Assembly: GCA_945883795.1 (NCBI GenBank)
Contig: CAMCYC010000002.1
Span: 1-64,000, forward strand
Origin: Sulfurimonas crateris
GTDB taxonomy: Bacteria > Campylobacterota > Campylobacteria > Campylobacterales > Sulfurimonadaceae
Reading direction: 5' to 3'
Length of the DNA stretch: 64,000 nt
The notes under the pieces were generated by a model, which worked only from the letters and a program-made list of their open reading frames with translations, did no database searches and had not been told where the DNA came from. Made by a program: the position numbers and the translations under genes. This document shows, piece by piece, positions 10,222 to 18,518 of this stretch; positions within the stretch are counted from its first letter, which is position 1; each line of letters opens with the position of its first letter.

Positions 10222-11688
10222 ATGAAAAAGATAGTTTTAAGTATAGTCGCAGTTTCTAGTTTAGCATTTGCTACACACATTCAGCTTCAAGAGGGTTGGC
10301 AACTCTTAGGTACTTCAAATCCTATTGTTGATATGAAAGTTTTTAATAAATCCTCCATTCAAACGGTTTGGACATTTGATAAAAACATGAAAATTTGGAA
10401 GGCTTATTCTCCAAATATGAATCTTCAAGCAATTATTAATCAAGCTTTTACCCCTTTGATTTCAATAAATTCAAATGAGGGTTTTTGGGTAAATGTAAAT
10501 CAGGGTTTTAGCGATATTTTAGTTTTAGATGAAAATGTTACTGATACAAACAACACTATTGCAACAAGTAGATATGTGGACCCTCTTCTGAGTGTAACAC
10601 TTTCCCATTTAGCTGGAAAAACATTTAAATATATAGAAAATCATATGCATGATACTTCTAGCACATCTCAAGAGTTAAAGTATAAAACTCTTGTTTTTAA
10701 TGATGATGGTGTAGCTATAGATGTATTAACATATAATAGTTGTGATTATAATGATACCAATAACACATCTACAACAATTACAATAAAAGTAGAAAATGAT
10801 AACTTAAATTTTTATGCAGAGGATAATACAGCTATAGCAAAAAGCTATAAAATATTAGCCTATGATGATTCTGGAATTGTATTTGGACAGCTAAATACAG
10901 CCACTTCTTATACTTATTCTACTCTTGGTTTACCTGGAGAGATATTTTATTTTTTAAATGAAAATATCTCCGCTTCACCAACCGATATGAGTACAAAAAT
11001 TCCTTTTGCTATGTATCAAACTTGGAATTCATCATCATATAGTACCTACGAATCTAATGGAACGATGATGGGTCACAATGTTTATAATGGTATAGATAAC
11101 TCTTATTATCACCAAGACTATCTTGTTGTGAATGGTGCAATCACTACTTCAAGTATATCTGAGGGGCAAGATTATAATAGTAGTTGGACTACAACACTAC
11201 AAGACATTTATACAATAGGAAGATACAATATTTCTACTATGCATTCTGAGGGTTCCTATTGGAATAGTATCGTGAAATATTACGATACAAACAACACAAG
11301 TTACGACTTAAATCTTAGTGCAAATCCTACAATAGATACTTGGCAAGAAATTTTTGCAGTTACAGGGAATCGACTCAATAGCACATACTATTATGAAGCG
11401 AACAATACTACAAGTTATGGAGAGATATATACTATTTCAGAAGATGGTAAGAGTTTGACAACAACAACTCCTTATGATTGTTATTCTCGTATTGAGACAA
11501 TAGATTCAAATGCTATCATGTCGCAACATCTTGAAAATTGGGCTGAGATAAACTCTCAAAGTCCGATTGTAAATGATAGTTATACAACTCAAACAAACAG
11601 ACCTTTAAATGAACAAAAATTTCAAAGTTTTGAAGAGATTCAAAATAATATAAAATCGAGAATTTCCCAATCTTCTTGGGTTAAATAA
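10222..11688 (+). CDS. Exported protein with N-terminal GW module
   Basis: A 488-residue protein with a signal peptide (MKKIVLSIVAVSSLAFA, cleavage near residue 17). A module opening with LQEGWQLLG and closing with GFWVNVNQGF follows (about residues 20-97). It is the same type as the two modules of the preceding protein and those of the protease downstream. The remaining ~390 residues are rich in Tyr, Ser, Thr and Asn, look beta-rich, and match no family I recognise. The start has AAAGGA eight bases upstream. The gene is followed by a hairpin terminator. It is probably secreted or outer-membrane associated; function unknown. Confidence 0.75.
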   Translation: MKKIVLSIVAVSSLAFATHIQLQEGWQLLGTSNPIVDMKVFNKSSIQTVWTFDKNMKIWKAYSPNMNLQAIINQAFTPLISINSNEGFWVNVNQGFSDILVLDENVTDTNNTIATSRYVDPLLSVTLSHLAGKTFKYIENHMHDTSSTSQELKYKTLVFNDDGVAIDVLTYNSCDYNDTNNTSTTITIKVENDNLNFYAEDNTAIAKSYKILAYDDSGIVFGQLNTATSYTYSTLGLPGEIFYFLNENISASPTDMSTKIPFAMYQTWNSSSYSTYESNGTMMGHNVYNGIDNSYYHQDYLVVNGAITTSSISEGQDYNSSWTTTLQDIYTIGRYNISTMHSEGSYWNSIVKYYDTNNTSYDLNLSANPTIDTWQEIFAVTGNRLNSTYYYEANNTTSYGEIYTISEDGKSLTTTTPYDCYSRIETIDSNAIMSQHLENWAEINSQSPIVNDSYTTQTNRPLNEQKFQSFEEIQNNIKSRISQSSWVK

Positions 11689-11694
11689 ACTTTT

Positions 11695-11714
11695 TCCCAA
11701 CACCTTCGTTGGGA
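11695..11714 (+). terminator. Rho-independent terminator-like hairpin
   Basis: A perfect 7-bp stem TCCCAAC/GTTGGGA with a 6-base loop, followed by ATTTTGC. It starts six bases after the stop codon of the 488-aa protein. A second, overlapping possibility (CCCAA/TTGGG, 11676-11690) lies within the last codons. Confidence 0.65.
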
Positions 11715-11721
11715 ATTTTGC

Positions 11722-11727
11722 TATACT
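11722..11727 (+). promoter_or_regulatory. Possible -10 box before the metalloprotease gene
   Basis: TATACT just downstream of the terminator and 30 bases before the ATG at 11758. No clear -35 is present. The position between a terminator and a start makes a separate promoter plausible. Confidence 0.35.
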
Positions 11728-11757
11728 CTATCCTATTTTAAAATATGGACCTTTTTA

Positions 11758-13113
11758 ATGATAAAATTTTTTCTCCTTTCTTTTCTTATTTTCTTATTTT
11801 CTCATGCAGATAGCTCCATAGATGATAAAAATGTTTATTATACTTCACAACATTTTAGAGCTATTGCAGGAATAGCGTATCAAAATTCAACTTCTATACA
11901 AACTTTGGCAACAAAATTTTTAGATGCTGCGGAGGATGCATGGAATAAAGAGGTTGTTGAACTGGGATTTTTAGCACCTAGAAATACACAAAATAAACTT
12001 ATAGATATTTATCTAGGCAATAAATCTGCGTATGATTATGAAAATGGGATATATGTTTCAATAAGTTCGGCTTATGCTGGTTATGCTTGGTATTATTTAT
12101 CTGATAGAACGCCTTATTTTGTGATGAATTCTTCCATGACAGATGAACAAATAAAAGTAACCGTTGCACATGAATTTTGTCATACCATTCAATATGCTTA
12201 TTTTCTAGATGATAATATAGCCGAAACAAAATGGAGAAAAAATATTTGGTGGTTAGAGGCAACTGCTGTACTTATGGAGGATGAAGTTTATGATGATATT
12301 AATGATTATATAAATTTTCTTTCTCCATTTTTTAGTTATAGTTATCAGAGTTTTGAAATTTATAATGGTTCTCATGAATATTCTATGGTTATATTTGCTA
12401 AATATATACGAGAAAAATACGGGATGCAAATTATCCAAGAGAGTTTGAGTGCGATTGAAACATCTGGAGATAAAGGATATTTTGAGATATTAGATGATTT
12501 GTTAGCAAAAAATTATAATTCTAGTATGAAGAGTGCATTGAATGAGTTTACTTTATGGGTTACAAATGCAAAAGAGTATTTCCATGAGGGGTCAAGTTAT
12601 CCGCCGTTAAGACATTATAAAGCTACAGATAATATCACAATTCAAAAAGGTGGTATAGAAGTTGTTGATAATTTATTAAGTGGTTGGAATATGGTTACTT
12701 TGAGTGATAGCAATATTCATGATTTAAATATTAGTAATCTAAAAATTCTTTGGAGTTATGAAAATGGGACATGGAAAAATAGTGTACAAAATCAGATAAA
12801 TGAAGTCAATAGTTCTAGTGGATATTGGGCAAAAGTAGATGAAAATTCCTCTTTATATTATACATATTTTGATAGTAGTGTGCAAGATATTTCAAAACTT
12901 GATAAAAGCTGGTCTTTTGTTGGAACAACCAAAGAGTTTTATACAAATACATTAGCAAATCAAGAGCCATTAGTTATTTGGCAATATGTCAATGAGACTT
13001 GGTTTGTATATTCAAATAATGTTGATATACAACAAAAAATAGAAATATTAAATTATCCAACTTTAAATAAAATAGTGCAATTTAGTGCTTATTGGGTTCA
13101 TAAATTAAATTGA
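11758..13113 (+). CDS. Putative secreted zinc metalloprotease with C-terminal GW modules
   Basis: A 451-residue protein with a hydrophobic signal peptide (residues 1-17). The catalytic region contains VAHEFCHTIQ (H138, E139, H142), an HExxH zinc site. It is followed 25 residues later by WWLEATAVLMED, whose Glu167 is well placed as third zinc ligand, the gluzincin pattern. From about residue 300 two copies of the module seen in the neighbouring proteins follow. The first opens GWNMVTL and ends SGYWAKV; the second opens SWSFVG and ends AYWVHKLN at the very C-terminus. The modules may tether or target the enzyme to the same surface as the neighbours. The exact peptidase family is not certain; substrate unknown. 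A strong terminator follows. Confidence 0.75.
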   Translation: MIKFFLLSFLIFLFSHADSSIDDKNVYYTSQHFRAIAGIAYQNSTSIQTLATKFLDAAEDAWNKEVVELGFLAPRNTQNKLIDIYLGNKSAYDYENGIYVSISSAYAGYAWYYLSDRTPYFVMNSSMTDEQIKVTVAHEFCHTIQYAYFLDDNIAETKWRKNIWWLEATAVLMEDEVYDDINDYINFLSPFFSYSYQSFEIYNGSHEYSMVIFAKYIREKYGMQIIQESLSAIETSGDKGYFEILDDLLAKNYNSSMKSALNEFTLWVTNAKEYFHEGSSYPPLRHYKATDNITIQKGGIEVVDNLLSGWNMVTLSDSNIHDLNISNLKILWSYENGTWKNSVQNQINEVNSSSGYWAKVDENSSLYYTYFDSSVQDISKLDKSWSFVGTTKEFYTNTLANQEPLVIWQYVNETWFVYSNNVDIQQKIEILNYPTLNKIVQFSAYWVHKLN

Positions 13114-13121
13114 GGATACTT

Positions 13122-13155
13122 TCCAACAACTTCATTTTTTGTTGAAGTTGTTGGA
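13122..13155 (+). terminator. Strong intrinsic terminator closing the surface-protein cluster
   Basis: A perfect 13-bp stem (TCCAACAACTTCA with its complement) and an 8-base T-rich loop, followed by TATAATTTTTTT. It lies between the convergent metalloprotease gene and pepA, and the T-run serves the + strand. Confidence 0.85.
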
Positions 13156-13191
13156 TATAATTTTTTTATACTCTTTAAAAAGTGTAAAAAT

Positions 13192-14610
13192 TTAGAGCGA
13201 GAGACTTTTTAAATAAGCACTCATCATGCGAACACCTGCTCCAGTTCCACCATAAACATTACAATCCCATGGTGTTTCAGTATAAGCAGAACCTGCTATA
13301 TCAAAATGTAACCATTTATCTTTCATGTCTTTATTAATAAACTCATCTAAAAATATTCCAGCTGTAATTGCACCACCATAAGGCTTTGAAGATACATTTG
13401 AAATATCAGCTATTTCACTTTTGAGAAATGTTTTAAGATGTTTGTTAAATGGAAGTGTAGCGGTGAGTTCTCCCGCACTACTTGCTGATTTGAAGAGTGT
13501 ATTTTTAAGTTCATCAGAATGTCCCATGACTCCTGTTGTAAATGGTCCAACTGCTACAACACAAGCACCAGTGAGTGTTGCAAAATCAAAAAGATAATCT
13601 GCTTTTACTTTATCTTGAGCATAATTTAAAACATCTGCTAAAACTAAACGACCCTCAGCGTCTGTGTTTCTTACTTCGATAGTTGTGCCACTTCGAGCTA
13701 TTAAAATATCATCAGGTTTATAAGCATCACCACCTACCATGTTTTCAACTGCACCGATAAATCCATGAATTTCAACATCAAGTTTTAACTCGCTTACCGC
13801 TTTCATGATTCCTAAAACTGCACAACCACCTGCTTTGTCCATTTTCATAGTGACCATAGAAGCAGCCACTTTGAGACTAAGACCACCACTATCATAAGTA
13901 AGACCTTTTCCTACAAGAGATATAATTTTTTTAGGATTTTTAGGTTTATATGTAAGGTGGATAAGTTGGCTTTGGTGGATAGAAGCACGACCAACAGCTA
14001 ACATTGCACCCATGTTTTCTGTTTTGAGTGCATCTTCATCTAAAATTTCACACTCTAGATTGTTAGCATCTGCGAGAGTTTTAGCGAGTATTGCAAAACT
14101 CTCTGGATGTAACTCTTGTGGTGCCATGTTTACAATATCACGAGTAAAAGAGGTTGCATTTGCTATGATAATTGCTTCATTAAATGTAGTTTCAATCTCT
14201 GTAAAATCGAGAGAATTGAGTGCTAAAAATATCTCTTGTAGTTTTATCTCTTTTGGTTTTGATTTATAAGTGTTAAATTCATAACCACCCAAAAGAATTC
14301 CCTCAACTAAACCCGCTACAGAATCTTTGTTAATAACACTTATTTTACTATTTGTATAGTTTGATGCTTTGAGTGTTTTTATCATAAGAGCTGTTACACT
14401 TCGTATATTATCACCTGTTTTACTCTCCACACCACAGACTAATAAACCTGATTCATGTAAAAAACAAAGAGAATCTTGTTCTGCTTTAAAACCAGCTTGA
14501 GAGAGAGTTTCAAATTTTTCATGTGCTTTTAATTCATCTGCAGTTAAAAACTCTATTAAAACATCTGCTTTAATATCTGTTATATTTTTGTTGACTAATT
14601 GAATATTCAT
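13192..14610 (-). CDS. pepA: Leucyl aminopeptidase (M17 family)
   Basis: The 472-residue protein has the usual two-domain layout of cytosolic M17 leucine aminopeptidases, which release N-terminal residues from peptides using two metal ions. The catalytic domain shows VGKGLTYDSGG (233-243), MKMDKAGG (256-262), and the family signature NTDAEGRLVLAD (315-326) that carries metal ligands and the catalytic Arg. Length matches the family. The start ATG at 14610 is preceded by TAGGAT on its strand. The gene is monocistronic and convergent with the surface cluster. Besides peptide turnover, PepA homologues can bind DNA in some bacteria; nothing here shows this. Confidence 0.95.
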   Translation of the reverse strand: MNIQLVNKNITDIKADVLIEFLTADELKAHEKFETLSQAGFKAEQDSLCFLHESGLLVCGVESKTGDNIRSVTALMIKTLKASNYTNSKISVINKDSVAGLVEGILLGGYEFNTYKSKPKEIKLQEIFLALNSLDFTEIETTFNEAIIIANATSFTRDIVNMAPQELHPESFAILAKTLADANNLECEILDEDALKTENMGAMLAVGRASIHQSQLIHLTYKPKNPKKIISLVGKGLTYDSGGLSLKVAASMVTMKMDKAGGCAVLGIMKAVSELKLDVEIHGFIGAVENMVGGDAYKPDDILIARSGTTIEVRNTDAEGRLVLADVLNYAQDKVKADYLFDFATLTGACVVAVGPFTTGVMGHSDELKNTLFKSASSAGELTATLPFNKHLKTFLKSEIADISNVSSKPYGGAITAGIFLDEFINKDMKDKWLHFDIAGSAYTETPWDCNVYGGTGAGVRMMSAYLKSLSL

Positions 14611-14710
14611 AGTATCCTACTTTGTAGTTTTTTTATTCTTCCCAAGTGTCGTACCCATAAAAAAGGAGCTTTAAAACCAATTACTCTATAATTTTAGGAT
14701 AAATACTCAA

Positions 14711-14773
14711 ATGGAAGACTATGGCGGAATCTTAACGAAGATATTCTGTGAAATAGATGATTTTATGCCATGA
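14711..14773 (+). pseudogene. Transposase N-terminal remnant
   Basis: A 20-codon reading frame, MEDYGGILTKIFCEIDDFMP, then a stop. The IFCxIDDF core is characteristic of the extreme N-terminus of DDE transposases (IS982/IS4-like). The rest of the gene is absent, because the helicase gene starts 23 bases after the stop. No terminal inverted repeats were found. It is probably a scar of a lost insertion sequence; chance resemblance cannot be excluded for so short a peptide. Confidence 0.4.
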
Positions 14774-14795
14774 GAATTAAAATCAAGGAAAATCA

Positions 14796-16412
14796 ATGAA
14801 ACAGTTGGATGTAATAAAAAGAGAAAATATTATAGCAAAGATTAATGCTTTGTCTCAAGAAGATGATGATAACAAGGATACTTATGAAGAGATAATAGAG
14901 AAGATTGCAAAAGAGTTAAAAGAAAATTTTAAATTTGGAGATATATATCTTTTTTTGGATATTAGTGAAACTAAATATGCGATTTATAATAGTCATGCAA
15001 AAGATAAATATGAGAGTTATAGAACTTATGAAAAATCAAATATTCACTCTATACTTGAATCGATAATAATCACAAGACAAAATAATAAAGAACTAGCATA
15101 TTTCCCTTTATCTCATAAAATTCTTAATTTATTTGTAAAATCTATTAGAGGTGTGAAAAAAAGTTTTCATAGAAAAGAGAGCGAATTTTATATAGATAGC
15201 GACCATTTGCCAACATTAAACCTTTTTAAAAGAACGCAATTATTAGACTTTATGCCTGAAAAAAAAATTCAATATAGTGAATTAGTTCAAGTATTACAAA
15301 CTCAAAAATATGCAAGATTTTACTTATTATTAAAAAATAATATAGGTGACGCTCAATCTATTGAATGGTTTTTAAATTGGATAGCGATGGAAATTAATGC
15401 ACCAGAAGAGTTAAAAACTTCATTTGTAATTGTTGGAGAGCAAGGAACTGGTAAGGGAATTCTTGTTGAGGAGATATTTCAAAATAATATTTATCATTTT
15501 TCTAATGTTTCAATCATTGATAATAAAACGCTTGCAGATAATTTTAATGACATATATAATCATAAAGCTTTTATTATCATGAATGAAATATCAACCATGA
15601 ATATGAGACAAAATAATCAAATAGCACAAGATTTAAAACGCTTAATTACCGATGGAACTTTTATTTATAGAGGGATGAGAAAAAGTGGCGTTGAGAAAAA
15701 AATTACTTTTAACATCGCTTTTACAACCAATAAAAATATTCCTATTCAAATAGAGCAAGGCGATAGAAGATTTTCCGTTTTTGGTAGAGCTAAAAAACTC
15801 ATTGAACTGCAAGAGTTTATAGGATTAAATGAAGATATAAATAGTTTTGTTGAGAAAGTGGCATTAGAAATTAGAGAGTTTTTATATTTCGTTAAAGCAC
15901 TTGATTATAACAAAAAAGTTGCTACTGAGCCGATTATGACGGAGTTAAAGCAAAATATTATTAATAGTTCTAATAACAAAGAGGATTTATTAAAATCACT
16001 TTTACACTCTAGAGATTACAATAAATTAGAAAATTTCTTAAAACAATTTGACTTTCATGATGAGGAACTTTTTTATTTTAGGTTAAAACACATGTTCAAC
16101 GCAGGAATTTTTTCGACAAATATTTTATTTGATATTTATTGTGCCGTATTTGGTATAAATTTGAATGAATATAACATGAAAGGGGAAGAAAAGAAAAGTG
16201 GATTTTTTTGGAGTAAGCTTTTACATAAAACAGAAAAATCTCAAATTAAAATTAGCAATAATAAAGTCATCAGCTTTAAAGTTTTTGATGCAATAGATTT
16301 GGATTCTAAAAAAGAGATTCTAAAAAAAATTTTAAGAGTTGAGAAAATTGAAGAGTTTGAAGCAGAAAATGATGCACTGCTCCTTTTACAAGAAGCAGAT
16401 GAGGTTTTTTAG
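14796..16412 (+). CDS. Orphan superfamily-3 / DUF5906-type helicase (phage-primase-like)
   Basis: A 538-residue protein with an SF3-type ATPase core. Walker A is GEQGTGKG (214-221) and Walker B is KAFIIMNE (257-264). A sensor segment FNIAFTTNKN (305-314) and an arginine finger GDRRF (322-326) follow. This arrangement is typical of the helicase half of phage and plasmid primase-helicases and of the DUF5906 family. The N-terminal ~200 residues show no recognisable primase/polymerase motifs, so this looks like a helicase without its usual primase. No integrase, capsid or replication neighbours are present. It lies beside a transposase remnant and its end overlaps the convergent alr gene by 4 bases. 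SD AAGGA precedes the ATG. It is probably of mobile origin; role in the host unknown. Confidence 0.75.
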   Translation: MKQLDVIKRENIIAKINALSQEDDDNKDTYEEIIEKIAKELKENFKFGDIYLFLDISETKYAIYNSHAKDKYESYRTYEKSNIHSILESIIITRQNNKELAYFPLSHKILNLFVKSIRGVKKSFHRKESEFYIDSDHLPTLNLFKRTQLLDFMPEKKIQYSELVQVLQTQKYARFYLLLKNNIGDAQSIEWFLNWIAMEINAPEELKTSFVIVGEQGTGKGILVEEIFQNNIYHFSNVSIIDNKTLADNFNDIYNHKAFIIMNEISTMNMRQNNQIAQDLKRLITDGTFIYRGMRKSGVEKKITFNIAFTTNKNIPIQIEQGDRRFSVFGRAKKLIELQEFIGLNEDINSFVEKVALEIREFLYFVKALDYNKKVATEPIMTELKQNIINSSNNKEDLLKSLLHSRDYNKLENFLKQFDFHDEELFYFRLKHMFNAGIFSTNILFDIYCAVFGINLNEYNMKGEEKKSGFFWSKLLHKTEKSQIKISNNKVISFKVFDAIDLDSKKEILKKILRVEKIEEFEAENDALLLLQEADEVF

Positions 16413-17428
16413 TAAACTATTTTTTTTACAATAATCTCTTTTAAGGAAGTTAAAACTTCATAACTGACTGTTTGTATAACTTTTGCGACCAAAGAAGCGT
16501 CATTAAAAATTAAAATTTCATCATCGTCACAGATAAAAGAGCTATTATCCATGGAAATTCTCCCTACTAAAACTTTTTGATGTGGCGTGGTGTAATTATT
16601 GGAGCAAACTCTAAAAAATCCATCGCCATAACCAAAATTGTAGTTGCTAACGACAATCTCTTGAAGTGCTTCATAAGTGCCACCATAGCCAATTCTCTCA
16701 CCACTTTGAATTTTTCGTGATGAAATTTTTTGTGCATACAAAGAGAGTACAGGTTTAAAACCATCTACATGCAAAGCAGAGGGAAGATTCATGCATCCAT
16801 ACGCTGCAATCCCAATTCTTGCCATGTCCTCATCAAAATTGAGATGACGCATTAGAGAAGCAGAATTTGCAGAGTGAAAACGAAGATTTTCAAAGCCAAA
16901 TTTTTTTGCTAATTCAAGAGATTTTTCTTTTATTTTTGCAAAATTATCGTTTTGCCAAAACCATTCGCTTGTTAATTCATCGGCACTTTTGTGATGTGTA
17001 AAAACTGCTTCTAAAATCAATCCATGTTCTTTTATAGCCTCAAATACTTCTTGTAATTCATGCATAGCTATCCCATTTCTATGCATGCCAGTATCTACTT
17101 TTAGCTCAACTTTTGTACCATTTGGAAACTTTTGAATGCTGTTTTTATCATTAATTGTATAGCGGATTTTTTCACTTTTGATTGTAGGAATATCTGCTAA
17201 AACCAAAATATATTCAAAAAACTGTTCAATTTTTTTTGCTTCTGCATCATTTTGTACAACTGCTTTTTGTACACCATATTCTTGCGCCAATGTTGCCATC
17301 TCTATTAAGCCATGCCCATAAGCATTATCTTTTAAAACAAGGGCAATTTTATCTTTTGTTTTGGTAAATCTTGAGATAATGTCAAGATTGTTAAAAAAAT
17401 TATTTTTATTTAAAGTTATGTAAGCCAT
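16409..17428 (-). CDS. alr: Alanine racemase
   Basis: This PLP enzyme interconverts L- and D-alanine to supply D-Ala for peptidoglycan. From the chosen ATG (17428) it has 339 residues. LKDNAYGHG carries the PLP-binding Lys33, RIGIAAYG is conserved, and GERIGYGGTY holds the catalytic Tyr248 of the second subunit face. The longer frame back to 17509 would run into the divergent agmatine deiminase-type gene and adds residues without family resemblance. No good ribosome site is visible before either start. Only 16 bases separate it from the divergent start at 17445, and its 3' end overlaps the helicase gene by 4 bases. Confidence 0.92.
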   Translation of the reverse strand: MAYITLNKNNFFNNLDIISRFTKTKDKIALVLKDNAYGHGLIEMATLAQEYGVQKAVVQNDAEAKKIEQFFEYILVLADIPTIKSEKIRYTINDKNSIQKFPNGTKVELKVDTGMHRNGIAMHELQEVFEAIKEHGLILEAVFTHHKSADELTSEWFWQNDNFAKIKEKSLELAKKFGFENLRFHSANSASLMRHLNFDEDMARIGIAAYGCMNLPSALHVDGFKPVLSLYAQKISSRKIQSGERIGYGGTYEALQEIVVSNYNFGYGDGFFRVCSNNYTTPHQKVLVGRISMDNSSFICDDDEILIFNDASLVAKVIQTVSYEVLTSLKEIIVKKIVY

Positions 17429-17444
17429 AAAGGAATTATACACC

Positions 17445-18440
17445 ATGAAAAGATTTATCGCCGAGTTTGAAGAGCAAAGTTTTACCCAAATTATCTTTCC
17501 CCATGCCAAAAGTGATTGGATTGATTATTTGCAAGAAGCACAAAATACTTTTGTAAATATCATTAATGAAATTATTAAATATCAAAAATGTTTGGTGGTT
17601 TGTGATGAGGTAGAGAGTGTGAAAAAACACTTTTTAGAAGATAAAAACCTTTATTTTATAGAGTATCAAACAAACGATACATGGGCAAGAGATTGCTCTG
17701 TTTTGTGTGTGCAAGAGGATGAAAATATCAACCTTCTTGATTTTACTTTTACAGGTTGGGGTGGAAAATTTGATGCCTCAAAAGATAATGCCATGAGCCA
17801 AGCCATTGCAAACTATTATTCAAAAAAGGTGCAAACTATAGATTTTATTTTAGAAGGTGGTGGCGTTGAGAGTAATGGAGCAGGGATAATTCTTACAACT
17901 TCAGAGTGTGTTTTAAATAAAAATAGAAATCATACGCTAACTTCTGAGAGAATAACACAAAACCTGAAATCGTTTTTGGGTGCATCTGAAATTTTATATT
18001 TAAACCATGGCTATTTAGCTGGAGATGACACAGATTCACATATAGATACTTTGGCAAGATTTGTGGACGAAAAAACAATTATGTATGTAAAGTGTAACGA
18101 TGAAAAAGATGAGCATTATAAAGAGTTAAAGCTCATGGAAGAGGAACTCCAAGCAATGGCTAAAACACATAATTTTACTTTAATCGCACTTCCCATGACT
18201 GAAGCAGTTTATTATGACGATGAGAGAATTCCTGCAACTTATGCAAACTTTTTGTTTGTAAATGGTGCTGTAATTGTGCCAACTTACAATGTTAAAGAGG
18301 ACGCTGAAGCACTTGAAATTTTTAGAAAAACTTTCCAAAATAAAGAGATTGTAGGCGTTGATTGTTCAGTTCTTATCCGCCAACATGGCTCACTCCATTG
18401 TGTGACTATGAACTTTGCTTCAGGTGTGGATATTTTATAA
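17445..18440 (+). CDS. aguA: Agmatine deiminase family protein
   Basis: A 331-residue member of the agmatine deiminase/porphyromonas-type peptidyl-arginine deiminase family. These cytosolic guanidino-group hydrolases convert agmatine to N-carbamoylputrescine in polyamine synthesis. Family landmarks are DTWARD, FTGWGGKFD, EGGGVESNG, DSHIDTLARF and the C-terminal GSLHCVTMN, whose Cys319 is the expected nucleophile. Length is usual for the short bacterial members. AAGGA lies ten bases before the ATG. Agmatine as substrate is inferred from the family; no N-carbamoylputrescine amidase is adjacent. Confidence 0.85.
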   Translation: MKRFIAEFEEQSFTQIIFPHAKSDWIDYLQEAQNTFVNIINEIIKYQKCLVVCDEVESVKKHFLEDKNLYFIEYQTNDTWARDCSVLCVQEDENINLLDFTFTGWGGKFDASKDNAMSQAIANYYSKKVQTIDFILEGGGVESNGAGIILTTSECVLNKNRNHTLTSERITQNLKSFLGASEILYLNHGYLAGDDTDSHIDTLARFVDEKTIMYVKCNDEKDEHYKELKLMEEELQAMAKTHNFTLIALPMTEAVYYDDERIPATYANFLFVNGAVIVPTYNVKEDAEALEIFRKTFQNKEIVGVDCSVLIRQHGSLHCVTMNFASGVDIL

Positions 18441-18481
18441 ACTTCTACTTTTAGAGAATAAAAAAATAAGTTTAAATGCTT

Positions 18482-18518
18482 AGGAATGAAAATTAGTAAT
18501 TATTAAATTTTTATTCCT
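18482..18518. terminator. Bidirectional AT-rich terminator hairpin
   Basis: A 13-bp stem (AGGAATGAAAATT pairing with AATTTTTATTCCT, one G-T wobble) with an 11-base loop lies between the convergent agmatine deiminase gene and nadK. It touches the nadK stop codon. Confidence 0.6.

Noticed and set aside
14611-14795. Complete insertion sequence between pepA and the helicase gene
   Set aside because: Only a 20-codon transposase-like start is present; no terminal inverted repeats, target duplication or DDE region could be found.
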